Below, piece after piece: positions 1 through 12,000 of a stretch of 64,000 nucleotides of DNA. The number at the start of each line of letters is the position of its first letter. The stretch's first letter is position 1. The DNA comes from Pseudonocardia hierapolitana (lineage in GTDB: Bacteria; Actinomycetota; Actinomycetes; Mycobacteriales; Pseudonocardiaceae). The notes below the pieces were generated by a model, which was given only the letters and a program-made list of their open reading frames with translations, made no database searches and had not been told where the DNA came from. The stretch spans positions 4,092,001 to 4,156,000 of the forward strand of contig NZ_VIWU01000001.1 of assembly GCF_007994075.1 (NCBI RefSeq), written 5' to 3'. The position numbers and the translations under genes are program-made.

Positions 1-1
1 G

Positions 2-3000
2 ATCGCGCCGTCGCTCCGGAGGTTGCTCGCCTGGCATCCCGAGCTGGCCGGCGTGCCGGCCGAGGACCTGCTCGCGGGCCGCGACTACACGAGGTGGGGC
101 TCCCGGTTCAACCGCGCGCTGCGCTCGGTGGACGTCGCCGAGCTCGCCAGGTGGACGGTGCACATCCGCATGCTGGTGTCCGGGTTGAACCAGCTCCCGG
201 TCCGCGGCTGGGTGAACCGGGGGGTGTACTTCGAGAGCGCCGGCTCGGCGAACCGGTTCGTGGAGCGCTACGTGCCCGGCCGGACGGTGACCGAGTCGCA
301 GATCATCAGCGCCAGCAAGCGCAAGGGCTTCTCGCCGACGGTGAAGTTCCGGATCTTCTCGGTCACCGGGGGGTACAGCGGGCTGGTCTCGAGCGTCCCC
401 GCTCACCACGAGGTGACCTTCCGGCCCGGCACCACCTTCCACGTGCTGTACAAGCAGCAGGACCGGCGGGGGCGCTGGACACTCGTCCTGGTCGAGGCGG
501 GCCCCGAGGGGCCGGAGGCGCCGTGGCCCGGACTCCGGGACGAGGTCCTGCGCGGTGCGCTGGCCGCCCGCATCGCCCGCGGGGGCAAGTACCGGTCGCT
601 GTACCACGTGGCGACGTTGAAGGACCCCGTCGAGCGGCTCTTCACGAAGGGGGAGACCCCGTCCCCGGGCCGCTACCTCCTGTTCGGGGCGGGGATGGCG
701 GTGGCCGTCGTCCTGGTGACCGCGCTCGGTCCGCCGTTGGTGGTCGGATTCCCGGTCTACGTGGCGGCGCACCGCCTCGCCCGGGAGGTCGTTCATCTCA
801 CCCATCGCTCGTGGCTGGCCGGGCACCGCTGGACGTGGCGGCTGCTCCGGCGGGTTCCCGTCGTGCCGGACGCGGTGGTCGGTACCCGTCCGTTCACCGA
901 GAACGAGCAGGGGGAGATCCGCACGGCGTTGGCGCAGGCGTGGGAGGCCGCGGCGGGCCGGTCCCCGCGGGGATCGGGCAGCGCACGGGCGTTGCTCCGG
1001 TCGGAGCGGTGGGTGCTCGGGCCGCTGCGCACCCGGCTGCGCGGCTGGGAGGTGCGGGTGGTGGCGCCCACGAACCTGGCCCAGGTCCTGGCGGGTCGCG
1101 GGACGGATGCCGTGGAGGCGGTCCGGCTCGCCAACCGGCTGGTGGTGTCCCTCGACGCCACCGACAGGGTGGCGTACCTGACCACCGAGATGGTGGGCGC
1201 GACCGTGCGTCACACCAAGGAGTACCGCCTGCTGGGCAAACACTGGTGGGGCGGGTTCCTCGGCCTGCTCGCCGAGCACGGCTCGGCCGGCCTCGCCGGC
1301 GGCGCTTCCGTCGAGAGCCTGGACGGCTTCCTCGGTCTCGTCCGCAGCCGGCTCGGTGTGCCCACGGCCCCGCCCGCAGTTCGTCACCCACGCTTCGGGA
1401 AGCCGCGGTGGACCTCCTGCACGGGCTGCGGTCACCGGCATCGGGGACCGGCGGGCGCAGCGGGCCTGCTGCTCGTGCATCGCGCACCGAACGGGACGCG
1501 GTGGGTGCTCCTGCAGCAGCGGGCGAGGAGGAACCAGCACGCGGGCACGTGGGGGTTGCCGGGTGGTGCCGCCGCGCCGGGGGAGGTCCCCGACGGGACC
1601 GCTGTCCGGGAGACGTTCGAGGAGACCGGGCTCCGCGTCGGCCACGACTACACGCTGGCCGGACGCAGCTACGTGGACGACCACGGCGACTGGTCGTTCG
1701 TCACCGTGCTCGGGCACGCCGATTCGCTGATCACGACAAGGCTGTCGGGTAGCGCGCGCGGCGAGAGCGCCGACGTTCGCTGGTTCCCCGTCGACGACGT
1801 TCCCACGCTGCCGCTGGAGCCGGGGCTCGCCATCGCCTGGCCCGTGGTGGCCGTCGTGCTGCTGGAGCAGGGCGCCGCTGTCCCGCACGCGAGCACCGAT
1901 CCCCTGGACCGCGAGCGGTTCCTGCACCCGGCGCGCGGCCCGCCCCCCGAGGAGGCCCGGAAAGGGGCTGCGGCCGGCGGTGGTGGCGGGTCGTGGGTCA
2001 GGACGTTGATCGGAGCGCTGCTGAGGCCGGAGGTCCTGGCCGGGGCCGGGATGGCGGCCGGCGGGAGCCTCATCGCGGCCGGCGCCGGGTGGGAGGTCGT
2101 CGGCGCCGGGCTGGTGATCCTGTTGGAAGCCGTCGTCCTGCGGCAGGTGGGAACCGTGCTGCGACACCGGTGGGACCCGGCGTCGCCGATGCCGAGCCGG
2201 TTGCACCTCTTGCTGGCCGCGGCCGGTAGCGACGTCGGCCACGCCTTCCTGCTGCGCGTCGCTTCCTTCGCCGCGGGGGTCGCCATCGGCGCCGCCGTCG
2301 GCATTCCGGGGGTCACCGCGGTCGGCGGGCTCGCAATGGTGGTGTTGCCGCCGGACGGCGGGTTCGGAGGACCGGCCGGGGAGCGCGGCGACCGACAGCG
2401 CGGCGAGGGACACGGCGGAGAGGGACAGCGCGGTGTGTTGCTGCCCGAGGCGGGAGCCGAATCGGGTGTGCTCGCGCCGATCCCCGGAGTCAGGGTCCGG
2501 TCGAGCAGCCGCCACGGGCCGACCGGCCGACCGACCACGTTCGACGAGTGGGAGATCGAGGACCTCCGGGCGATGCCGGCGCTGCCGAGCGACGCGCCGG
2601 CGCAGGTGCGCGACTGGGTCGGGTTGTGGCGGCGAGCGACGGTCGAGCTGGTCTCGGGGCGGACCGACGGCCCGGCGGTCGGCGAGCTGCTGGCACGGTC
2701 CGGCAGGACGGCCGAGGACCTGCCGGTGCTGGTCAGGCACCACGGCACCAACGAGCTGACCAGCGATGCGGTCCCGTACCTGACGGCGGCCGAGTACCGG
2801 CTCGACGTCGGGGCCGACGGCGTTCGCCGGTTGCACCTCTTCGGCCTGAGAGGCGACGGCCTCGAGGTCTACGCGCTGGTCGCCACCCACTTCGCTGCGT
2901 GGGCCGGGTTCAGCGCGGCGCAGGTGCCGTGGGTAGCGCGCCTGGCGGTCGGCGGCACAGCGGACGCAGCAGGGATCTCCGCGAAGTGGGTGCCGGTGCG

Positions 3001-6000
3001 GACCCTCTCCCAGCTCCGGCAGCTCGCAGGACCGTTCCTGGACCGGTTGATCGAGCAGTTCGACCCCGACGCAGGCGCGCTCGTCACCTGGATTCGCCAC
3101 GCCTTCGGTGCCTCCGAGCTCGAACGGGCGTTCCTGCGGGCGGCACTCGACTACGCCGCCGAATTCGCCGCGAAGGCCGACGAGGTGCGCCGCAACCACC
3201 GTGACGTGACCCTGCTGGTGGAGCAGGCCGACGGCCTGGAGCTGGGTTTCCACCGCTACGGCGAGACCGACGACGAGGCGTTCGACGGTCCACCGGGGGT
3301 CGGGCAGCTGCGGGTTTCCGAACGCGACGCGCTGAGCGGCGTTCTGCCGGCGCTGCGACCGCTTCGGTCGCGCCGGCTGCTGCGGATGCTGCCCGCGGAG
3401 GCCACCGACCTGGTCGTCGTGTCCGAGCGCGAGCTCGCCGAGGCGCTGACTCGGGCCGGGGTGCCGGAGGTGCCCGGGCTGCTCTACCGGTTGACCGTCG
3501 CCGAGGTGGAGGGGCAGGGCTACACCACCGACGCCCGGGTCGAGGAGCGCCACCGCCACGTCGAGGCCGACCGGTGGAGCCGGTACGGGCACGAGCGCGA
3601 CCGGTTCTCCGGATGGAGCGAACGCTCGCGCGGACCCGACCACGTGTGGCAGGAGGTCCGGGAGGCGGCGTTGCGCGAGTGGCCGTGGCTCGCCCGGCAC
3701 GGCTGGGTGCGCCTGCCGCACGGCGCGGGCTCGCCGCTGTGGCAGCCCGCGCTCGTCGCCGCCCTGTCCGGTTCGGAGCTGTCCGACCCGGACACCGTCG
3801 CGGACCTCGCCGCCGAGCTGCGCGGCGCGCGCGGGTTCTCGCTGCCGGCGCTGCTGGCCCGGGCCACCTCGGAGCTGCTCGCCGGCAGGCACCGGGGTCC
3901 CGCGGTGCTCCTGCTGCGGGCCCGCGCTGGGTTGCGATTCGGCCGGAGGCCGCTGCTCCCGATCGCGTTCCACCGCATGACCGGGCCGGTCGCCGACCCG
4001 GGCGGCGGGCTGCCGATCGACGCGGGCGCGAGGTGGGACCCGGCCACCGGCGTGCTGCGGATCTACGGCGCCGACGCCGCCGGCCTGGCGGAGATGACGG
4101 CGGTGGCGCTGCTGGCGCACTGGTTCGGCGTCGAGCCCGGTTACGCCGTCCAGCTGGCGTTGCCGATCGAAACCGCGCTGGACCCAGGCGGCGCGCCCGT
4201 GCGTGCGCATCGGGAGATCGAGGCCCTGATCGCGGGTGGGAACCACCGCGCGCTGCACGACCTCTACTCCTGGGCGCGCCGGGACGGCCGGCACCGCTTC
4301 ACCCACCGGCCCGCGCGGAGCCGGCTCGGGTTGCACATCCCGTTCTGGTGGGTGTGGGGAGAGCTGGGGCCCGTGGTGCGGTCCCGCACGCCGGCGGCGC
4401 GTCGCCTCGCCCACTACGCCCGCGCGGTCGGCGAGTACCTGCCCGCCCCGTGGGTGCAGGAACACAACGGCGACGGTGCCGACGTGATGCGGTTGCGCCA
4501 GGGGACGGATCGCGTGCTCTCGGTGCGCCGGTCCGCCGCGGCGGCCGCACTCCTGAGGAACAACGATGAGCCGGTCGAGGTGCCGTGGGTGTTGTGGCAC
4601 CCCGACCTGCGGATCGCGCTCCTGCGCGCGGGCGCTGCGTGGCAGGCCGGCGGCGCCCCGATCGCCCGGGTCGCAGGACTGGACGTCCGCCAGGCGACGG
4701 TCGACGACGTTCGCGTGCTGCTGATCACGCGCCCGGACGGCGAGCTGGTCAAGATGCTGGTCACCGACATGGTGGCCGGTGGGCCGGGCCCGCGGTTGGC
4801 CGTCTGGCGTGACGTGCTCGCCGCGGTCGCGGCTCAGCGGGGGGCCGCCGACAGGGGCGAGGACCCGCTGGCCTGGTTGCTGGGCAGGTTCGCCCTCACG
4901 ATCGACGCGCTTCTGGCGCTGATCGAACAGAACGGCTGGAGGTTCCTGCGCCACCCCGGGTACCACAACCACACCCGCGAGGAGTTCCAGCAGGCGAAGC
5001 GGCTGGTGCCGGATGCATTGCGGCTGCTGGTGGCGATGGTCGCCCGCGACGAACGGCACGGCCGGGTCGAGGAGCTGGCCGGTGAGCTGGCCGACAGTTG
5101 GGCCGGGGCGAGCCGGGAGCAGCGCGCACCGGCGGCCGAGGCGTTGGTGGCGGCCGGGGTGTTCAGCCTTGCCGAGGTTTCGCCCGGCCAGCTGACCGAC
5201 GCCTTGGCCCCGGCGGCCTCGAACGTGCTGGCCGAGTCCCGCAAGGCGCTGCGGGGCGAACGGCCGGACTTCGGCCTGGCCGGCGAGCGGCTCGGCCTCG
5301 CGGGCGTCTTCCACCAGCTGGCCGCGCTCGACCTGGCGGCGGACGCCGTCGCGGCCCACGACCGTGCCCAGCTGTACTCGGTGCTGTCACGGTTGTACGG
5401 CCGGCTGGCCGGCGAACCCGGCGACCTCGGGTACTGGCGGCAGGTCACCGACCTGCTGGGTCAGCTGGCTCAGCTCCCGATCGGGCCGCGGGACGGGCTG
5501 GATCGGGCGGCGTTCACCACCCTTGCCGCCGCCCTCGACGGCGGGGTGCGAGAGCCGGCCGCGGCGAGCGACCTCGCGGTTCCGCCCGCCTGGCTGGCCG
5601 AGGCCCTCGCCGCCGCCACCGGACGGGGAAGCGTGCCGGGCTGGTTGGACGAGTTCTGGCAGGCCGCATCCCCGCTGCGCCGGCTGGCGCTGATGCTCAT
5701 CGTCGCCAAGGCGGGTGCGCCAGCCCCGAGCCTGCTGGCCGAGGATCCACGAGGCCACGCGCCCGTCGCCCGGGCGGGCGGCCTCGACGTGCACCACCTG
5801 TTCATCGGCGATCAACGGATGTTCCTACTCACCCGCCCGAACGGTGAGCTGGTCCGGGTCGTGGTCGTCGACGCGCTCGAGCCCGAGGCGCCCACCGGGC
5901 AACCGGTCGCCGGCCTGCCCGGCGATGTCGACGCAGCAGGCCCTCTCGTGCGGCTCCGCGAGGGGATCACCGCATGGCGGGCCGCGCTTCCCGCTGTCGA

Positions 6001-9000
6001 CGCGGGTGAGACCGGCGAGCGGCTGGGCCGGCTGCTCGACCGGCTCACGCTGATGATCGACGAACTCGAACTCCTCCTCGGCCGGATCGCGCGGCACACC
6101 CCGTCCCGCTCGTCCGTCGACTCGCGGCGGGGCGATGAGGACTGGCGGCTCGAGGAGCTCGTCGAGCACGCGTCGCGGCTGCTGGTGTCCGTGGCGGCGC
6201 ATCGCGACGCGGCCTACGCACTGGTCAGCGAGTACCAGCTCGAGGTGCCCGAGCCCGGCCTGGCCGATCCGCTCGACCCCGACGAGCTGCGGGACGTCAG
6301 CGGGCCCCTGCGAGTGGTGGTGCGGATGGGCTCGCTGTCCCTGCAGTCCGACGCGACGACCTGGCGCCGGCACCACAGCGCGCGGACGGTGCTCACCCAG
6401 AGCCGGCGCACGAGCCGATCCGAGGCCACCGAGCTCCCCGCGGCCCTGACCTCCGCGCAGCCGACCACCCCCGGTGATGCCCGCGAGCGGTCGACCCGCT
6501 GGTGGAGGCTGGTGAAGCGCGATCAGGAGCTGCGGGACGCGATCAAGCTGTTCCGCGGCAACAACCGTCAGGTGCAGGCCTACCTGCAGCGTCTGAAGCA
6601 GTGGGGGAGCAATCCGCCCGAGGACGAGCTCAGGCCGGACCTGCTGCGGGAGGCCGAGCAGGTGGACGACGCGCTCCTGCTGGCCGGGCGCGCGCCCGTC
6701 GAGGTCGTCTACCGCGGGGAGAGCTGGCACCCCACCCTGCCGCCGCTGCCCGCCGATCCGGCCACGGCGGCCACCATCGTCGCGGAAGGCCAGTCGAGCT
6801 CTCCGTTCGCGCTGGGCGACGTGCGGGAGACCGACTCCATCCAGTTCGTCAGCTACGAGCGCGACTACGCGATGGCCTACGCCAGTACCCGCGGCGGGCT
6901 GTCCGTCCTCAACGCCTACCTCACCGACAACGCGGTCTGGCTGGCCGCGACGGGCATCTACCCGAAGAACGAAGGACTGCTGCCCCGTGGGCACCGGTCC
7001 GTGCTCGTCGGCATCACCCCGTCCCCGTTCCCCGGGATCGACTACCAGTTCACCTGGGCCGATGAACACCTGCTCGACGAGGTGTCCGCCCCGTCGCCGA
7101 TCGAGCTCGCCGCGGCGGGGACGGGGGATGTGCTCGAGTGGTTCACGCCGGTGGTTGCCCGCGGCTGGAGGAAGGTCGGTGGGCAGCGCGGCTCCAACCC
7201 TGGTGGCACCTACCGGGCGGCCGACGGCACCGACTACTACGTCAAGCGATCGCACTCGAAGGACCACGCCCGCAACGAGGTGCTGACCGCGGTACTCGCC
7301 CGGCTGGCTCGCGTCGACACGGCCGAGCTGCGGCTGGTGATCCTCCCCGGCGGCCGGCTGGGCGTCGCGTCGAAGATCCGCCCGGACGCACGCCACGACT
7401 TCGGGGAGCGAGTGCGCAGCCGGCACTACCGGGCCAGGGTGCAGCAGGGCTTCGCCCCCGCTGCCTGGCTGGGCAACTGGGACGTCGTGGGCAGCGGCGA
7501 CAACATCCTCACCGACGGCGACGAGCCGTTCTGGGCCGACCTCGGTGGTGGCCTGCTGTTCCGGGCTCGCGGCGCGGCGAAGGGCGCCGCGTTCGGCGAC
7601 GTCGTCACCGAGTGGGACGTGCTGCGCGGACGGACCAGCTCGCACGATCCGGACGCCCGCAACCCCCAGGCCGCCTCGGTGTTCGGCGACATGACCGACG
7701 CCCAGTTGACGGCCTCCGCCCAGCTCGTCGCCGGTGTCTCATCCGAACGCATCGATGCCGCGGTCAACGCTGCCGGGTTCGCGCCGCACACCACGCGGAT
7801 GCTCGCCGCGCGGCTGAAGGCGCGCCGTGCCGACATCGCCGACCGCGCCGGGATCACGCTGCCCACCGAGCCGGCCTTCGCCGCCATCGCCGACGTCGAC
7901 GTGTCCGAACCGCCGCTGCCGAGTGCAGCGACGGTCTCCGCGGGCATCGTGATCGTCGAACGGGGCAAGCTGTGGCTGATCGAACCGAAGGGAGGATTCG
8001 GCGGCTATCGGTTCACCTTCCCCAAGGGGCGCGTCGAACCCGGACTGAGCGCCCAGCAGAACGCGCACCGCGAGGTCTGGGAGGAAACCGGGCTGCGCGC
8101 CAGGATCGTCGGCTACCTCGGCGACCACCGGGGGAACACCACCATCACCCGCTTCTACCTCGGCGTTCGCGACGGTGGGAGCCCGCTGTCACCCGATCCC
8201 ACCCCGTACGTGGAGGGCGGCAGGGAAACCGCGTCGGTCCGGCTCGTCACCCCCACCGAGGCGGCGAGACTGCTCAACAAGGACCGGGACCAGCGCGTCC
8301 TCGCCCGGGTCGAGGCAGCGCTGCGCGGCACCGCGCCAGGCGAAGGCGGGTTGGTGGCCGTCAACCCGTTCGGGCACCGGGCGCTGCGGGCGATGGAGGG
8401 CGCCGCGCGAACGCTGTACGACGCCGCGGTGCCCGTGGACCGCGAGCGGTTCTCGCACCTGCCGCGCGCCCCGCCCGGGGTGACCGTGCTGGTGGCGCCG
8501 GCCGGTCTGCGCCCCGCCGGGGCCGAAGGTGTGATCGCGTTCGGCTGGCATGCCCGCGGCGTGGTGCTGGTCTTCGCCGACACCCTCGCCGAGATCGACG
8601 CGCTCATCGGCGCCGGCCGGCTCCCGGCGAGCTGGTGGACGCGCTTGCTGGCCCACGAGCACGACTTCCACCTGGCCGCCGATCGGCACACCGGGCTGTG
8701 GCACGGGCTGCACACCATCGGACTGGTCGCCCGGCTGGTGCTGGCGCGGGCGACGGCCCTGTCCGGCAGCCTGGCGCGCGGGACGGGAGAGCGGCTGGTT
8801 GCCGGCGCCAGGCTGTCCGGGTGGCTGCGCGCCCGGCAGGGCGAGCTCCTCGGCCTGCACGTGGGCGTCGGGATGACGGTGGCGATGGCCGCCACCTACG
8901 CCACGTTCGACATCGCCGCCACCTACGGCGTCCCGGCCACGTCGACCCTGCTGCTGGCGTTCGCCGGCTGGGGCGTGGGTGGCCTGTCGTTGCTGGTGAA

Positions 9001-12000
9001 CGCGGTGTTCGGCAAGCGGCTCGGGGTGAACGCGGCGCTGGGCATCGGGCTGGCCGCCTCCGCCGCCCTCGCCGCGATCGCGGTGGCGCCCGCCGCGTTC
9101 GGCGTGCTGCTCGTCCTCTACGGGCTGGGCGGCATGATGATCTCAGCATCGGCGATCTTCCAGGCGTCGCTGGCTCGACACCCGCTCGAGGCCGCCGCTG
9201 CCGGGGACCGGCAGGACCGGGTGCAGACGTGGTCGTCGGTGGGCCGGGCCTGGCTACCGCTGGCGGTGGCCGGCTCGGTGTTCGTGTTGTCCGGATGGCG
9301 CGGCGCCGCGGTGGCGCTCGGCCTGATGACGGCAGCGCTCAGCGCCGCCACCTGGGTGGCGCTGCGAGGTGGGCTCGCACCCCCGGCGGTGGCGGGCTCG
9401 TCGTGGCGGCAGGCCCGCGACAGCATGGCCGCCGCGGCGAAGCGGGCGTGGCGGGCGCCGCTGCGGTTCGTGGTGTCGGTGCCGCTGCTCGGGTTCCTGA
9501 TCGGGTTCCCGATCGGCTGGATGCTCGGCGCGGTTTCGCCGATGCTCAAGGTGCACATGCCGTGGCTGGACGCGCAGTTCGTGGTGTGGGCGGCCGCGGT
9601 CGTGACGTTCGTGCACCGGTACGCGGCGGTGTGGGCGAACGGGTGGTGGGCCGGGGCCAAGGCGAAGCGGCCGTGGATGGGCACGCTGGTGGGCGCCTCG
9701 CTCCCGATGGTCACGGTGCCGCTGCTCCTGGGGGCGCTGCTGGCATGGCCGCACGCGGCGAGCTCGGCCATCCCACTGGTCGGGATGTTCGTGGCGGTCA
9801 GCATCGCGTTCCAGCTGCCGATGGGTCCGACCACGGCGCTGACCCGTGGCGTGGCCGGCACCAGCCGGTTCCTGGTGGGTACCCAGCTCGGCGCCGCCGC
9901 CGGGGTCGGGCTGACGCAGCTCGTGGTGGCCGGGCTGGCCCCGGGCGGGCTCACCGTCGCCACCGCCGGGGCCGTCGAGCTCACGTTGGGGATCGGCTAC
10001 GTGGTGGTCACCGGCGTGATGTTCGTCGTCGCGCGCCTCGTGACCCGGTTCAAGGTCGGGTCGATCGCCCGGCTCGAAGCCGCGATCGCGGGGCAGGCGG
10101 GCAACGCCACCGCCGCCGAGATCATGGCGGTGCTCGAGGGCCACGGCATCCTCAACATCGGGGACCTGATCACCCACACCGCCGGCGAGCTGCGGGCCAT
10201 CGGCCTGACCGGCGAGCAGGTGGTGCTGATCGAGCGCGGGCTGGCCGAGCTCGGGCACAACCTGCGCGGGCCGCCACCGGCAGGCCCGTCGGGTCCTGCG
10301 GGTCCGTCGAGGCCGTCGAGCGGCGGCCCGTCCGGCGTCGCCGGGTTCTGGGCACGGACCGGTGGCCGGGCAGCGGCAGGCCTGGCCCGTTGGGCGGCAG
10401 GCCTGGCCCGGGCCGCGGTGGTGGGGGCCGTCGCCGCGCTGGCATTGGCGGCCACCCCGGGCGTTGCGGCGGCCGGCACGGCCGGCGTCGCGGTCGGTGG
10501 CTGGGTGGCTCCGACGTGGCTGGTGTACGTCGCCCTCGGCTTCGGGGCGTGGCTGGTCTGGGCCGTCGGCGTCGCGCTGGCCGCGGAGTTCTCGAGCGCG
10601 CCCGCGAAGGTGCGTCGCCAGCTGGCGCGCACCAGCAAGGTGATCGGGCTCATCGGGTTCCTGTTGCAGGTTTGGCTGTTGGCGTGGGGGCTGCCGGTCT
10701 TCGGCGTCGAACCCGGTGTCGGGTCGCTGGCTGCGGTCCTCGGGCTCTCCGCGGTGGCCGGGGTGGCCGGCTCGCTGGCCCGCAGCAGTTCCTGGGGCCG
10801 CAAGGCCGTTCCGTTCACCGGGACGGCCGCAGTCGTGGGATTCACGGTCGCCGCGGCGGTCGTCGGGTTGGCCTGGGCGGGATTGCCGTTGTTCGGCGGG
10901 CAGCCGGTCGCCTGGCACGCCGGGCTCTACCTGGGCCTGGTCGGGGTCCTCGGGCTTCTCGGTGCGGGCCACACCGTCGTGGAGCTCGCGCGCAACCCGC
11001 AGCCACGCGGTCCCGTGTCCGTGCGTACGCGGTTGGCCGCGGTCGTGGTCTTCGCCGCGAACGTCGTGGTGATCGCGGTGGCGACCGCAGGCCTGGTGAC
11101 CTTGCTGCGGATGATCGACCCCGTCCACGAGCTGCTGCACGCGCTGTTCGGTTGGGTACCGCAATGGCTGCGCTGGGCGCTGCTGGCCAACTCCGCGGTG
11201 ATGGGCGCCCGCGAACGTGCCGCCAGGTTCGTGCGCGCGCACCGCGCGGAGCCCGACGCCGCCGATGGCAGGAACACCGGATCCGGAGCGCTGGCGGTGG
11301 AACTCTCCGACGCGGCGCGGGACGGCTACGAGGCCGCGCTGCGGGAGACCCCGCCGTCCCCGTTGCCGACGCGGCACGGCGGTGGCCGTGGCGTGCTGGT
11401 GCCGGCGCGGGCGCTGCGCGATCACGGGATCGGCGACGAGACACTGCGCAACGTCATCGCCTACACCCTCGACGGGCGGGTGTACGTGACGGACGAACAG
11501 CTGGCCGTCATCCGGTGGCTGCAGCGCGGGGGGCTGCTGCCTGCGGACTGGCTGGAGCAGGTGCTCGACCACGAGCACACCTACCGCGTCGAGCGGCCCA
11601 CCTCGCCCGACGAGCTGGGCGCGTGGCGGGAGCGGCGCCGCCAGAACGCTGGTCGGTTGGTGGAGCAGTGGTTGCGCGCGCTGGAGGCCGACCCGACCGC
11701 GCTCGCGGTGGGGCCGGTCGAGGCGGCGGCCCGCCGGCTGTCCGAGTGGCAACCCCGGTGGTCCACCGATCTCGCCGCGCTGGCGCTGCTCGTCGACCCG
11801 AGGGCCGTCCGGGGTGAGGACTGGCACGACGCCGTCGTCCAGCTGCGCGAGACGCTGGACCGGCTGTTCGCCGATCCCGCCGCCGCGCCGGCCGTCGTCG
11901 AGGTCTGGATCGCCCACCAGCGGCTGCGCGAGTCCCTGTCCGACATCCCGGAGCTGGGCACCCCGACCCCGGCCGCGGAAGCCCTCCGGGACGCGATCAG

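Noticed and set aside
8640..8720. Zincin metalloprotease site in the giant protein (HEHDFH)
   Set aside because: The spacing is HExxxH, not HExxH, and no third ligand is evident.
7138..11817. Second long plus-strand frame of 1,559 codons inside the giant gene
   Set aside because: Arg/Gly-rich shadow in another frame of the same strand; the overlapping giant frame encodes kinase-like, NUDIX and membrane domains here.
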